Shown: positions 41,265 through 51,906, numbered from the stretch's first letter. The stretch is DNA of 64,000 nt from Variovorax sp. J22G73 (GCF_030317035.1 NZ_JASZYK010000004.1:558001-622000), one strand, 5' to 3'. Notes: a model not told the origin generated them from the sequence alone. Program-made: numbers and translations.

Positions 41265-43085
41265 ATGTTCCCGCAACGCCTCGACTCGCCGCTGGCCTAT
41301 GACATCGCGAAGGCGATGATGGACGGCTTCAACCGACACTACCGGTTGTTTCGCGCCGAGTCGGCGCGTGCCAAGCACCGCTTCGAAACCGCCGACTGGC
41401 ACGGCCAGCAGCGCGCGCAGCGCGAGCGCATCGAGTTCTACGACCTGCGCGTGAGCGAGGCCGTGGCCCGGCTCGAGAAGGAGTTCAAGGCCGGCGAGCA
41501 GCCGATGGACGTGTGGCACCAGGTCAAGCTGCACTACATCGGCCTGCTGGTGGACCACCACCAGCCCGAGCTGGCCGAGAGCTTCTTCAACTCGGTGACC
41601 ACCAAGATCCTTCACCGCGCGTACTTCCAGAACGACTTCATCTTCGTGCGCCCGGCGATCAGCACCGAGTACATCGAGCCGCGCGGCGCCCCCACCTACC
41701 GCCCCTACTACCCCGAGCCCCGGACGCTGGCCGACACCGTGGAGCAGATGCTCGACGACTTCGCGCTGCTGGGCACCTTCGCCAACAAGCGGCGCGATGC
41801 AGAGCGCGTGGCGCACGCCATATCGAACCGCTTCCACCAGGTGAAGCTGCGCGCCAACTTCCAGCTGCAGGTGCTCTCGGGGCTGTTCTTTCGCAACAAG
41901 GGCGCGTACGTGGTAGGCAAGATCATGAACGGCTTCGTCGAGATTCCGTTCTCGCTGCCCATCCTGCACGACAGCCGCGGTCGCTTCTACATCGACGCGG
42001 CGCTGTTCGGCGAAGACGACCTGCAGATGCTCTTCAGCTTTGCGCGCGCGTACTTCATGGTCGACATGGAAGTGCCTTCGGCGTGGGTGCAGTTCCTGCG
42101 CTCGCTCATGCCGCGCAAGCCCCGCGCCGAGATCTACAACGCGCTCGGCCTGGCCAAGCAGGGCAAGACCCTTTTTTACCGCGACTTTCTCTCGCACCTG
42201 AACTACTCCAGCGACCGCTTCCGCATCGCGCCGGGCATCAAGGGCATGGTCATGCTGGTGTTCGACCTGCCCTCGTTCCCCTTCGTGTTCAAGCTCATCA
42301 AGGACTACTACCCGCCGCAGAAGGACACCACGCGCGAGCAGATCAAGGGCAAGTACATGCTCGTGAAGCAGCACGACCGCGTGGGCCGCATGGCCGACAC
42401 GCTGGAGTACAGCGACGTGGGTTTTCCACTCGACCGCTTCGAGCCGGGATTGATCGAGGAAATCCAGAAGTTCGCGCCCAGCCAGCTCGAGATCGGCGAC
42501 CGCGACGGCAATGGCGAAATGGAGGTCGTGCTCAAGCACGTCTACATCGAGCGCCGCATGATCCCGCTGAACATCTACCTGCAGGAAGCCTTCGACACGC
42601 TGGCCGACCCCGAGAGCCCGGCGCACGCCAGGCGCGCGAAAGACCAGCTGGAGCATGCGGTGGTCGAGTACGGCAACGCCATCAAGGACATGGTCGCGGC
42701 CAATATCTTTCCCGGCGACATGCTGTGGAAGAATTTTGGCGTCACGCGCGGCGGCAAGGTGGTGTTCTACGACTACGACGAGATCGAATACGTCACCGAC
42801 TGCAAGTTTCGCAAGGTGCCCGCGCCGCGCAACGAGGAAGAAGAAATGAGCGGCGAGGTCTGGTACTCGGTGGGCCCGAAGGACGTGTTCCCCGAGACCT
42901 TCGAGCCCTTCCTGCTGGGCAACAGCGACGTGCGCGCGGCCTTCATGGCGCACCACGCCGACCTGCTCGACGCCGCCTTCTGGCAGCACCACAAGGAACG
43001 CATCCAGGCCGGCCAGATGCTCGATGTGTTCCCGTACGAAGAGTCGCAGCGCTTCCAGCACGAAGGCCACGCGACGCATTTCTGA
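41265..43085 (+). CDS. aceK: Isocitrate dehydrogenase kinase/phosphatase
   Basis: A 606-residue protein matching AceK over its full length. The regulatory N-terminal half has EFYDLRVSEAVARL and VWHQVKLHYIGLL; the kinase half has GIKGMVMLVFDLPSFPFVFK (nucleotide loop and lysine region), KQHDRVGRMADTLEYSDVGFPLDRF, and ANIFPGDMLWKNFGVTRGGKVVFYDYDEI with the catalytic aspartates. It switches isocitrate dehydrogenase between phosphorylated and active forms, sending carbon through the glyoxylate bypass on acetate or fatty acids. No aceA or aceB is adjacent. The start lies at the family's usual N-terminus. Confidence 0.95.
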   Translation: MFPQRLDSPLAYDIAKAMMDGFNRHYRLFRAESARAKHRFETADWHGQQRAQRERIEFYDLRVSEAVARLEKEFKAGEQPMDVWHQVKLHYIGLLVDHHQPELAESFFNSVTTKILHRAYFQNDFIFVRPAISTEYIEPRGAPTYRPYYPEPRTLADTVEQMLDDFALLGTFANKRRDAERVAHAISNRFHQVKLRANFQLQVLSGLFFRNKGAYVVGKIMNGFVEIPFSLPILHDSRGRFYIDAALFGEDDLQMLFSFARAYFMVDMEVPSAWVQFLRSLMPRKPRAEIYNALGLAKQGKTLFYRDFLSHLNYSSDRFRIAPGIKGMVMLVFDLPSFPFVFKLIKDYYPPQKDTTREQIKGKYMLVKQHDRVGRMADTLEYSDVGFPLDRFEPGLIEEIQKFAPSQLEIGDRDGNGEMEVVLKHVYIERRMIPLNIYLQEAFDTLADPESPAHARRAKDQLEHAVVEYGNAIKDMVAANIFPGDMLWKNFGVTRGGKVVFYDYDEIEYVTDCKFRKVPAPRNEEEEMSGEVWYSVGPKDVFPETFEPFLLGNSDVRAAFMAHHADLLDAAFWQHHKERIQAGQMLDVFPYEESQRFQHEGHATHF

Positions 43086-43142
43086 CCGACCGTTTCTGTT
43101 TGTTTTTCGCTTCGCTTCCACATTCCTGAAGGAGACCTCCAC

Positions 43143-44327
43143 ATGTCCGAATCCATCGTCATCGTCGGCCTGGCCCGCACCCCCATGGGCAGCTTCCAGG
43201 GCGACTTTTCATCGCTTGCCGCGCACGACCTGGGCGGCGCCGCCATCAAGGCCGCCGTCGAGCGCGCCGGCATCGCGCCCGACAGCGTGGGCGAGGTGCT
43301 GTTCGGTAACTGCCTGATGGCCGGCCAGGGCCAGGCGCCGGCGCGCCAGGCGGCCTACAAGGGCGGCCTGCCCGACAGCGCGGGCGCGGTCACGCTCAGC
43401 AAGATGTGCGGCTCGGCCATGAAGGCCGCCATGCTGTCGCACGACCTGCTGCTGGCCGGCACGCACGACGTGATCGTGGCGGGCGGCATGGAAAGCATGA
43501 CCAACGCGCCCTACCTCATGCTCAAGGGCCGCGGCGGCTACCGCATGGGCCACGACCGCATCTTCGACCACATGATGCTCGACGGCCTGGAAGACGCCTA
43601 CCAGCCGGGCCGCTCCATGGGCACCTTCGGCGAAGACTGCGCGGCCAAGTACAAGTTCACGCGCGAGCAGCAGGACGCCTTCGCCATCGCCAGCGTCGAG
43701 CGCGCCAAGAAGGCGACCGACAGCGGCCTGTTCAAGGACGAGATCGTGCCCGTCACCGTGAAGGGCCGCGGCGGCGAGACGGTGGTGTCCATCGACGAGG
43801 GCCCGGGCAAGGTCAAGCTCGACAAGATCCCCACGCTCAAGCCCGCGTTCAAGAAGGAAAACGGCACCATCACCGCCGCGTCGAGCTCGTCGATCAACGA
43901 CGGCGCGGCCGCGCTGGTGATGATGACCGAGTCGCACGCGAAGAAGATCGGCGCCAGGCCCATCGCCCGCATCGTCGGCCACGCCACGCACGCGCAGCAG
44001 CCCGAGTGGTTCTCCACCGCCCCGGTGGGCGCCGTCGCCAAGCTGTTCAAGAAGACCGGCTGGGCGGTGAAGGACGTGGACCTGTGGGAAGTGAACGAAG
44101 CCTTCGCCGTGGTGCCGATGGCGCTGATGCACGAGCTCGACGTGTCGCACGAGATCGTGAACGTGCACGGCGGCGCCTGCGCGCTGGGCCACCCGATCGG
44201 CGCGAGCGGCGCGCGCATCATGGTCACGCTGATCCACGCGCTGAAGGCGCGCGGCAAGAAGCGCGGCGTGGCCACGCTGTGCATCGGCGGGGGCGAAGGC
44301 ACGGCGGTGGCACTCGAATTGCTATAA
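43143..44327 (+). CDS. Acetyl-CoA C-acyltransferase (thiolase)
   Basis: A 394-residue thiolase II. It has the nucleophilic cysteine in TLSKMCGSAMKAAML, the histidine in VNEAFAVVPMALMHEL plus GGACALGHPIGASGARI, and the second cysteine in VATLCIGGGEGTAVALEL. It condenses two acetyl-CoA or cleaves a 3-ketoacyl-CoA; the acetoacetyl type fits best by length and sequence. Acetoacetate from leucine breakdown is a likely source once activated. The ribosome site AAGGAG lies just before the ATG. A strong terminator follows. Confidence 0.93.
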   Translation: MSESIVIVGLARTPMGSFQGDFSSLAAHDLGGAAIKAAVERAGIAPDSVGEVLFGNCLMAGQGQAPARQAAYKGGLPDSAGAVTLSKMCGSAMKAAMLSHDLLLAGTHDVIVAGGMESMTNAPYLMLKGRGGYRMGHDRIFDHMMLDGLEDAYQPGRSMGTFGEDCAAKYKFTREQQDAFAIASVERAKKATDSGLFKDEIVPVTVKGRGGETVVSIDEGPGKVKLDKIPTLKPAFKKENGTITAASSSSINDGAAALVMMTESHAKKIGARPIARIVGHATHAQQPEWFSTAPVGAVAKLFKKTGWAVKDVDLWEVNEAFAVVPMALMHELDVSHEIVNVHGGACALGHPIGASGARIMVTLIHALKARGKKRGVATLCIGGGEGTAVALELL

Positions 44328-44335
44328 AAGCAATG

Positions 44336-44377
44336 GTCGGCACGGCGCCCGGGGGACGGGTGCCTTGCCGGCTTTTT
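44336..44377 (+). terminator. Strong rho-independent terminator after the thiolase gene
   Basis: GTCGGCACGGCGCCC (44336-44350), a 7-base loop, GGGTGCCTTGCCGGC (44358-44372), then TTTTT. The stem has 15 positions with one mismatch and two wobbles. It ends the thiolase transcript 9 bp after its stop, ahead of the M20 peptidase gene. Confidence 0.85.
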
Positions 44378-44426
44378 CATTCGGTTATTTCAAACAATGC
44401 AAAACATGCGTAGAGCAGGAGAATTC

Positions 44427-45683
44427 ATGCGCCCATCCATCCACCGTACCGCCGTGACCGCCATTGGCGCCGTGCTGGCCACCGCCTTCATGGCGAACGC
44501 CGCCTGGGCCCAGAAGCGCGACAACGTGCTGTTCCAGGCTGCCACCGACGAGCAGCCCGCGGTGATCAAGACGCTGGAAAAGCTCGTCAACATCGAGACC
44601 GGCACCGGCGACGCCGAAGGCATTGCCGCCGCGGGCAGCTACCTCGAGGGCGAGCTCAAGAACCTGGGCTTCACCGTCACGCGCAGCAAGTCGGCCGGCA
44701 TCGTGGTGGGCGACAACATCGTGGGCAAGATCAAGGGCCGCGGCGGCAAGAACCTGCTGCTGCTGTCGCACATGGACACCGTGTACCTGAAGGGCATCCT
44801 CGCGAAGGCGCCGTTCAAGGTCGAGGGCGACAAGGCCTACGGCCCCGGCATCGCCGACGACAAGGGCGGCAACGCCGTCATCCTGCACACGCTCAAGCTG
44901 CTGAAGGACTACGGCGTGCGCGACTACGGCACCATCACCGTGCTGTTCAACACCGACGAGGAAAAAGGCTCCTTCGGTTCGCGCGACCTGATCCAGGAAG
45001 AAGCCAAGCTGGCCGACTACGTGCTCTCCTTCGAGCCCACCAGCGCCGGCGACGAGAAGCTCTCGCTGGGCACCTCGGGCATCGCCTACGTGCAGGTCAA
45101 CATCACGGGCAAGGCCTCGCACGCGGGCGCCGCGCCCGAGCTGGGCGTGAACGCGCTGGTCGAGGCCTCCGACCTGGTGCTGCGCACCATGAACATCGAC
45201 GACAAGTCGAAGAACCTGCGCTTCAACTGGACCATTGCCAAGGCCGGCAACGTGTCGAACATCATTCCCGCCAGCGCCACGCTGAACGCCGACGTGCGCT
45301 ACGCGCGCAACGAAGACTTCGACGCGGCCATGAAGACGCTGGAAGAGCGCGCGCAGCAAAAGAAGCTGCCCGACGCCGACGTCAAGGTGCTCATCACGCG
45401 CGGCCGCCCGGCCTTCAATGCCGGCGAAGGCGGCAAGAAGCTGGTCGACAAGGCCGTGGCCTTCTACAAGGAAGCCGGCGGCAACCTGGGCGTGGAAGAG
45501 CGCACCGGCGGTGGCACCGACGCGGCCTACGCGGCGCTCTCGGGCAAGCCCGTGATCGAGAGCCTGGGCCTGCCGGGCTTCGGCTACCACAGCGACAAGG
45601 CCGAGTACGTGGACATCAGCGCCATTCCGCGCCGCCTGTACATGGCCGCGCGCCTGATCATGGACCTGGGCGCCGGCAAGTAA
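44427..45683 (+). CDS. Glutamate carboxypeptidase-type M20 peptidase, exported
   Basis: A 418-residue zinc peptidase. The signal peptide (MRPSIHRTAVTAIGAV through ANAAWAQ) sends it to the periplasm. M20 motifs: LLLSHMDTVYLKG (zinc His, Asp), GPGIADDKGGNAVIL (bridging Asp), FNTDEEKGSFGSRDLI (catalytic and zinc Glu), and the C-terminal His in FGYHSDKAEYVD. It is like Pseudomonas carboxypeptidase G2, which removes C-terminal glutamate from folates and peptides. The start was set at 44427 because AGGAG precedes it; an ATG 30 bp upstream lacks one. The substrate may be other N-acyl amino acids. Confidence 0.9.
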   Translation: MRPSIHRTAVTAIGAVLATAFMANAAWAQKRDNVLFQAATDEQPAVIKTLEKLVNIETGTGDAEGIAAAGSYLEGELKNLGFTVTRSKSAGIVVGDNIVGKIKGRGGKNLLLLSHMDTVYLKGILAKAPFKVEGDKAYGPGIADDKGGNAVILHTLKLLKDYGVRDYGTITVLFNTDEEKGSFGSRDLIQEEAKLADYVLSFEPTSAGDEKLSLGTSGIAYVQVNITGKASHAGAAPELGVNALVEASDLVLRTMNIDDKSKNLRFNWTIAKAGNVSNIIPASATLNADVRYARNEDFDAAMKTLEERAQQKKLPDADVKVLITRGRPAFNAGEGGKKLVDKAVAFYKEAGGNLGVEERTGGGTDAAYAALSGKPVIESLGLPGFGYHSDKAEYVDISAIPRRLYMAARLIMDLGAGK

Positions 45684-45735
45684 GGCCCGCGCAGTCCCGC
45701 AAGCCCCGCATCGAAAAAAGACAGGAGACAACGCC

Positions 45736-46866
45736 ATGCTGCTCAGCGCAGACCAGGAAGCCATTCGCGACGCGGTGCGCGATTTTTCGCAAGCCGAGCT
45801 CTGGCCCCACGCCCCCGCGTGGGACCGCGAACACAGCTTTCCCAAGGAGGCCCACCAGGGCCTCGCCGCGCTGGGCGCCTACGGCATCTGCGTGCCCGAG
45901 GAGCACGGCGGCGCCGGCCTCGACTACCTCACGCTGGCGCTGGTGCTGGAAGAAATCGCGGCCGGCGACGGCGGCACCAGCACCGCGATCAGCGTGACCA
46001 ACTGCCCGGTCAACGCCATCCTCATGCGCTACGGCAACGCGCAGCAGAAGAAGCAGTGGCTGGAGCCGCTGGCGCAGGGGCAGATGCTCGGCGCCTTCTG
46101 CCTCACCGAGCCGCAGGCCGGCAGCGACGCGTCGAGCCTGCGCACCACGGCGCGCAAGGACGGCGACGGCTACGTGATCGACGGCGTGAAGCAATTCATC
46201 ACCAGCGGCAAGAACGGCCACGTGGCCATCGTGATCGCGGTGACCGACAAGGGCGCGGGCAAGCGCGGCATGAGCGCGTTCATCGTGCCCACCAACGCAC
46301 CCGGCTACAACGTGGCCCGCCTGGAAGACAAGCTGGGCCAGCACAGCAGCGACACCGCGCAGATCAACTTCGACGGCTGCCGCATTCCGCGCGAGAACCT
46401 CATCGGCGCGGAGGGCGAGGGCTACAAGATCGCGCTCGGCGCGCTCGAGGGCGGGCGCATCGGCATCGCCGCGCAGAGCGTGGGCATGGCGCGCAGCGCC
46501 TTCGACGTGGCGCTGGCCTACGCCAAGGAGCGCCAGGCCTTCGGCGGTTCGATCTTCGACCAGCAGGCGGTGGGCTTTCGCCTGGCCGAGTGCGCGACGC
46601 AGATCGAGGCCGCGCGCCAGCTCATCTGGCACGCCGCGAGCCTGCGCGACGCCGGCCGGCCCTGCCTGAAGGAGGCCGCCATGGCCAAGCTCTTCGCCAG
46701 CGAGATGGCCGAGCGCGTGTGCAGCGCCGCCATCCAGACGCTGGGCGGCTATGGCTACGTGAACGACTTTCCGCTGGAGCGCATCTACCGCGACGTGCGC
46801 GTGTGCCAGATCTACGAAGGCACCTCGGACATCCAGAAGCTGCTGATCCAGCGCGCGCTAGCTTGA
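45736..46866 (+). CDS. Acyl-CoA dehydrogenase (short-chain type)
   Basis: A 376-residue enzyme. It has AFCLTEPQAGSDASSLRT, KQFITSGKNGHVAIVIAVT, RIGIAAQSVGMARSAFDVALAYAKERQAFG, and LGGYGYVNDFPLERIYRDVRVCQIYEGTSDIQ with the catalytic glutamate in the last string (EGTS) as in short-chain acyl-CoA dehydrogenases. It oxidises an acyl-CoA at the alpha-beta bond and feeds ETF. It follows the M20 peptidase by 52 bp and may be cotranscribed; the two have no evident biochemical link. It ends in a hairpin. Confidence 0.92.
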   Translation: MLLSADQEAIRDAVRDFSQAELWPHAPAWDREHSFPKEAHQGLAALGAYGICVPEEHGGAGLDYLTLALVLEEIAAGDGGTSTAISVTNCPVNAILMRYGNAQQKKQWLEPLAQGQMLGAFCLTEPQAGSDASSLRTTARKDGDGYVIDGVKQFITSGKNGHVAIVIAVTDKGAGKRGMSAFIVPTNAPGYNVARLEDKLGQHSSDTAQINFDGCRIPRENLIGAEGEGYKIALGALEGGRIGIAAQSVGMARSAFDVALAYAKERQAFGGSIFDQQAVGFRLAECATQIEAARQLIWHAASLRDAGRPCLKEAAMAKLFASEMAERVCSAAIQTLGGYGYVNDFPLERIYRDVRVCQIYEGTSDIQKLLIQRALA

Positions 46867-46870
46867 GCCA

Positions 46871-46904
46871 GGGCAAGCCGGGCGGGCGGCCTCCGGGCTT
46901 GCCC
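46871..46904 (+). terminator. Hairpin after the acyl-CoA dehydrogenase gene
   Basis: GGGCAAGCC (46871-46879) pairs with GGCTTGCCC (46896-46904) across a GC-rich loop, starting 4 bp after the stop. There is no T-run, so it may be an intergenic repeat or an imperfect terminator. Confidence 0.5.
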
Positions 46905-46945
46905 TCTCGGCGCTTCGTGCGCAAGGTGTTCCAATAGCGGTCTTC

Positions 46946-47380
46946 ATGAGCGCCAACGATCCCACCACCGGACCTTGCCCCTGCGGGCGCACCGACCGCC
47001 GCGACAAGCCCATTGCCTACGCAATGTGCTGCGGCCGTTACCTCGACGACTTCGACAACACCCCCGCGCCCGACGCCGAGTCGCTGATGCGCTCGCGCTA
47101 CACGGCCTTCGTGCTGGAGCGTGAGGCCTACCTGCTCGCCACCTGGGACCCGGCCCGGCGACCGGCGGCCATCGAGTTCGAGCCGGGCGTCAAGTGGCTG
47201 GGGCTGGACATCCGCTCGCGCTCGGTGCTCGACGCAGAGCACGCCGAGGTCGAGTTCGTCGCCCGCCAGCGCAGCGCGGCCACCGGCGCCGCCACCCGGC
47301 TGCACGAGCGCAGCCGCTTCGTGCGCGAGGGCGAGCGCTGGTATTACCTCGACGGCGACCTGCAACTGCCCCTGGCTTGA
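46946..47380 (+). CDS. YchJ-family (UPF0225) protein with SEC-C-like cysteine motif
   Basis: A 144-residue protein. The N-terminus has the metal-binding cysteines CPCG (11-13) and CCGRYL (28-29), and the second part has SLMRSRYTAFVLEREAYLLATWD, ending with RFVREGERWYYLDGDL. This is the full YchJ/UPF0225 layout (NTF2-like fold with a SEC-C cluster). Its function is not known. It stands between a hairpin and the TPP riboswitch, so it is probably monocistronic. Confidence 0.9.
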   Translation: MSANDPTTGPCPCGRTDRRDKPIAYAMCCGRYLDDFDNTPAPDAESLMRSRYTAFVLEREAYLLATWDPARRPAAIEFEPGVKWLGLDIRSRSVLDAEHAEVEFVARQRSAATGAATRLHERSRFVREGERWYYLDGDLQLPLA

Positions 47381-47417
47381 CGCGCCGGGCCGAGGCTCGC
47401 ACAATCGGCCCCGCTCC

Positions 47418-47507
47418 GGGGTGCACGCATGTGGCGTGCTGAGATGGCAAAGCTGCCGACCCGCGAACTTGATCCGGGTCATACCGGCGTAAGAAGAGCT
47501 GCACTCC
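47418..47507 (+). promoter_or_regulatory. TPP riboswitch (THI box) controlling thiC
   Basis: The conserved elements are present in order: GCTGAGATGGC (47438-47448), ACCCGCGAACTTGATCCGGGT (47459-47479, P4/P5 core) and CATACCGGCGTAAGAAGAGC (47480-47499), closed by a P1 stem GGGGTGC/GCACTCC. When thiamine pyrophosphate binds, expression of the downstream thiC falls. The one uncommon base is T in GAACTTGATC, usually GAACCTGATC. Confidence 0.95.
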
Positions 47508-47509
47508 CT

Positions 47510-47556
47510 GACTTCGGTCCGTCACTCCCCCTTCAGTGACGGGCCTTGCCGAAGTC
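47510..47556 (+). promoter_or_regulatory. Long hairpin below the TPP aptamer (expression platform)
   Basis: GACTTCGG at 47510-47517 pairs with CCGAAGTC at 47549-47556, and inside it CCGTCACT pairs with AGTGACGG. The hairpin lies 3 bases after the aptamer and 48 bp before the thiC start. There is no T-run, so control may be by ribosome access or Rho rather than by intrinsic termination. Confidence 0.75.
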
Positions 47557-47604
47557 CATCGAGCGATTGCGGAGCACCCTTTCCCCCACAAGGAGTGCCT
47601 CCCG

Positions 47605-49488
<1,884 letters not shown>

Positions 49489-49500
49489 CCGCCTGAGCCA

Positions 49501-49536
49501 GCCTTCCGGCGGTGCCGTCGCGCGGCGCCGGAAGGC
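49501..49536. terminator. Bidirectional hairpin between thiC and the metallopeptidase gene
   Basis: GCCTTCCGGCG (49501-49511) and CGCCGGAAGGC (49526-49536) form a perfect 11-bp stem between two convergent genes. T-runs are absent on both sides, but its position suits transcript end protection for both. Confidence 0.65.
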
Positions 49537-49562
49537 GGTTCAACGTGCGAACCCCGAAGGGC

Positions 49563-50543
49563 TCAGGCCCAGCGCGGCACCGCTTCGTCTTTCAGCTGCT
49601 GGCGCAGCACGCCGTAGTCGGGCACCACGCTTTCCACCGTTTCCCAGAACCGGTGCGAGTGGTCCATGACCCGCAGGTGCGCCAGCTCGTGCGCCACCAC
49701 GTAGTCGATCACCGGCAGGCGGAAATGAATGAGCCGCCAGTTCAGCCGGATCGAGCCGTCCGCGCTCGCGCTGCCCCAGCGCGTGGCCGCGTTGGACAAC
49801 GACAGCTTCGCCCAGCGCACGCCCAGCAGGGGCGCGAAATGGTCCAGCCGCTCGATGAACAGGCGCCGCGCCTGCCGCATGAGCCAGGCCTGCGCCGCGT
49901 CGCGAATCTGCGAGGGCTGTGCGTTCTGCGCCACCGCCAGGCGCAGCACGCGCGGTTCGTCGCCCAGCGCCGCGTCCAGCGTGCCGCCAACGCTGGCAAA
50001 GCCGTGCTTCGGGTCGAGCCGGATCACCACCGTCTCACCCATGAACGGAAACAGCGCGCCGTCGCGCCACTCGATGCGCGTGGCCTCCACGCGCGCATGG
50101 CGCTGCTGCGTTTCGGTGAGCTTGCGCAGGATCCAGTCGGACTTCTCGCGGATGGCCGCATCGACATCGCGCAGCGCCACCCAGCGCGGCGCCCGCACCG
50201 ACAGCCCTTCGGCGCCGACCAGGAAGCCGATGGTCTTGCGCTTGCCGCGCTTGAACTCGTAGGCCACGCGCGCGGCGCCGAGCACCACTTCGCGCGAGGC
50301 CTGCGGGTGCACGAAGCTGGCCAACGCGAGCGTGTCGGACAGTGGAACCGCGGGTGGCGCGTGCAGGTCAGGCAGATCGACGGGTGCGGGCGGCGCCAGG
50401 GGCAAGCCCGGCGGCGTCGCCGCCCGGGGCTTCTTCACCCGCGGCGGCCGCGCAGGTACCGGTGCGGGCGCAGGCGCGGGTGGCGCGAACTCGCTGCCCA
50501 GCCCCTCGAAGAGGTCCATCGTGAACTGGAGCAGTCCCCCCAT
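49563..50543 (-). CDS. YgjP/M48-like zinc metallopeptidase (DUF45)
   Basis: A 326-residue protein. The C-terminal part has the zinc motif VVAHELAHLRVMDHSHRFWETVESVVPDY (HExxH with a downstream His), preceded by LGVRWAKLSLSNAATRWGSASADGSIRLNWRLIHFR, the YgjP/DUF45 signature. The first 75 residues are a Pro/Ala-rich, low-complexity stretch not needed for catalysis. Its role is unknown; the family is widespread. It follows plsC by 17 bp and is the last gene of the glyQ-glyS-gmhB-plsC group. The start MGGLLQ was chosen over MDLFEG nine codons later; both are possible. Confidence 0.85.
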   Translation of the reverse strand: MGGLLQFTMDLFEGLGSEFAPPAPAPAPVPARPPRVKKPRAATPPGLPLAPPAPVDLPDLHAPPAVPLSDTLALASFVHPQASREVVLGAARVAYEFKRGKRKTIGFLVGAEGLSVRAPRWVALRDVDAAIREKSDWILRKLTETQQRHARVEATRIEWRDGALFPFMGETVVIRLDPKHGFASVGGTLDAALGDEPRVLRLAVAQNAQPSQIRDAAQAWLMRQARRLFIERLDHFAPLLGVRWAKLSLSNAATRWGSASADGSIRLNWRLIHFRLPVIDYVVAHELAHLRVMDHSHRFWETVESVVPDYGVLRQQLKDEAVPRWA

Positions 50544-50560
50544 GTCGGGCTCTTTCGTCT

Positions 50561-51328
50561 TCAGTGCACCGCTTCCTGCACGGGCTGCGGGCTGTCGGCG
50601 TAGGCCTCGGGGTCGAGGCGGCGCATCTCGGCCTCGATCCAGGCCTCGACCTCGCGCATCAGCTCGTCGGGCTTGCGGCCCACGCTGGAAATGGCCGGGC
50701 CGATGGACACGTCCACCACCCCCGGGCGCTTGATGAAGGCCTTGCGCGGCCACACCTTGGCCGAGGTGACGGCGATGGGAATCACCGGCACGCCGGTCTC
50801 GCACGCCAGGCGCGTGCCGCCGCTCTTGTAGGTGCCCTTCTGCCCGCGCGGAATGCGCGTGCCTTCGGGGAACATGATGATCCAGATGCCCTGCGCCAAC
50901 AGCTTGCGGCCCTGGTTGACCACCTTGTTGAAAGCCTGCGCGCGCTGGCTGCGGTCGATGTGGATCATGTCCAGCCGCGCCATCGCCCAGCCGAAGAAGG
51001 GCACGTAGATCAGCTCCTTCTTGAACACGTAGGCCAGCGGGTGCGGCATGAGCGTGGGCATCAGGAAGGTCTCGAGCGTGGACTGGTGCTTCACCAGCAG
51101 CACCGCGCCGGCGAGCGCGTCGGTCGGCAGGTTCTCCATGCCGCTCACGCGGGTCTTGATGCCCAGCAGCACGCGCGCGCCGCCGATGGCCCAGCCGAGC
51201 CAGCGCTCGGCCATCCAGTACAGCGGAATGCCGCGCTTCCAGATCGAGCTGACGCACATGATGATGCCCCAGGGCACCACGGTGACGAGCATCCACAGCG
51301 CGTGGAGAACGGAACGAAAAAACGCCAT
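50561..51328 (-). CDS. plsC: 1-acyl-sn-glycerol-3-phosphate acyltransferase
   Basis: A 255-residue inner-membrane enzyme with an N-terminal helix (LHALWMLVTVVPWGIIMCV). It has acyltransferase block 1 VKHQSTLETFLMP (HxxxxE; Glu in place of the usual Asp, as in many betaproteobacteria), block 2 DMIHIDRSQRAQAFNKV, block 3 IIMFPEGTRIPRG, and block 4 GVPVIPIAVTSA. It adds the second fatty acid to make phosphatidic acid. The ATG at 51328 overlaps the gmhB stop by one base (TGATG), showing coupling; a TTG codon precedes it. Confidence 0.92.
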   Translation of the reverse strand: MAFFRSVLHALWMLVTVVPWGIIMCVSSIWKRGIPLYWMAERWLGWAIGGARVLLGIKTRVSGMENLPTDALAGAVLLVKHQSTLETFLMPTLMPHPLAYVFKKELIYVPFFGWAMARLDMIHIDRSQRAQAFNKVVNQGRKLLAQGIWIIMFPEGTRIPRGQKGTYKSGGTRLACETGVPVIPIAVTSAKVWPRKAFIKRPGVVDVSIGPAISSVGRKPDELMREVEAWIEAEMRRLDPEAYADSPQPVQEAVH

Positions 51329-51906
51329 CAAATAGACACCTGCAGTGCAGCCTGCGCTTCGCGCGCAAGCAGGAAATCGACAAAGGCGGGAAGGTCGTCA
51401 TGGACCATCGTGTTCGCCGGGTATTCGGAAGGCAGCGGATCGACCCCGCGGCAGGCTGCGCCCATGCCCGTGAGCAGCAGGTGCGGCTCGCAGCCGGCGG
51501 CCGCGCCGGCCTGCAGGTCGCGCAGGCTGTCGCCGCAGGTGGGCGTGCCCTTCAGGTCGATGCCGTAGCGGTCGCCGATCTGCAGGAACAGGCCCGGCTT
51601 GGGCTTGCGGCAATCGCAGCCCTCGTCGGGGCTGTGCGGGCAATAGAACACCGCATCGACCTTGCCGCCCACGGCCGCGAGCATCTTGTGCATCTTGGCG
51701 TGCATGGCGTTGAGCGAGGCCATGTCGAACAGCCCGCGGCCCAGGCCCGACTGGTTCGACGCGATCACCACGTGCCAGCCCGCATGGTTGAGCCGCGCCA
51801 CGGCCTCGAGCGCGCCGGGCAGCGGCGTCCACTCGATGTCGCTCTTCACGAAGTCTTCGCGGTGCACGTTGATCGTGCCGTTGCGGTCGAGGATGACGAG
51901 TTTCAT
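51328..51906 (-). CDS. gmhB: D-glycero-beta-D-manno-heptose 1,7-bisphosphate 7-phosphatase, with altered DxD motif
   Basis: A 192-residue HAD phosphatase of the LPS heptose pathway. The family motifs: WHVVIASNQSGLGRGLF (motif II), the zinc loop YCPHSPDEGCDCRKPKPGLF (Cys/His ligands and motif III lysine) and GDSLRDLQAGAAAGC (motif IV). Motif I reads VILDRNGTIN. The nucleophile aspartate (residue 7) is kept, but the second aspartate, the general acid/base in other HAD phosphatases (DRDGT), is asparagine (residue 9). The rest of the protein is intact. It is transcribed with glyS upstream (37 bp) and plsC downstream. Confidence 0.93.
   Translation of the reverse strand: MKLVILDRNGTINVHREDFVKSDIEWTPLPGALEAVARLNHAGWHVVIASNQSGLGRGLFDMASLNAMHAKMHKMLAAVGGKVDAVFYCPHSPDEGCDCRKPKPGLFLQIGDRYGIDLKGTPTCGDSLRDLQAGAAAGCEPHLLLTGMGAACRGVDPLPSEYPANTMVHDDLPAFVDFLLAREAQAALQVSI

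Noticed and set aside
39738..43142. 1134-codon reverse-strand open frame
   Set aside because: Opposite carbonic anhydrase, aceK and MerR genes, all clearly recognised; no homology on the reverse strand.
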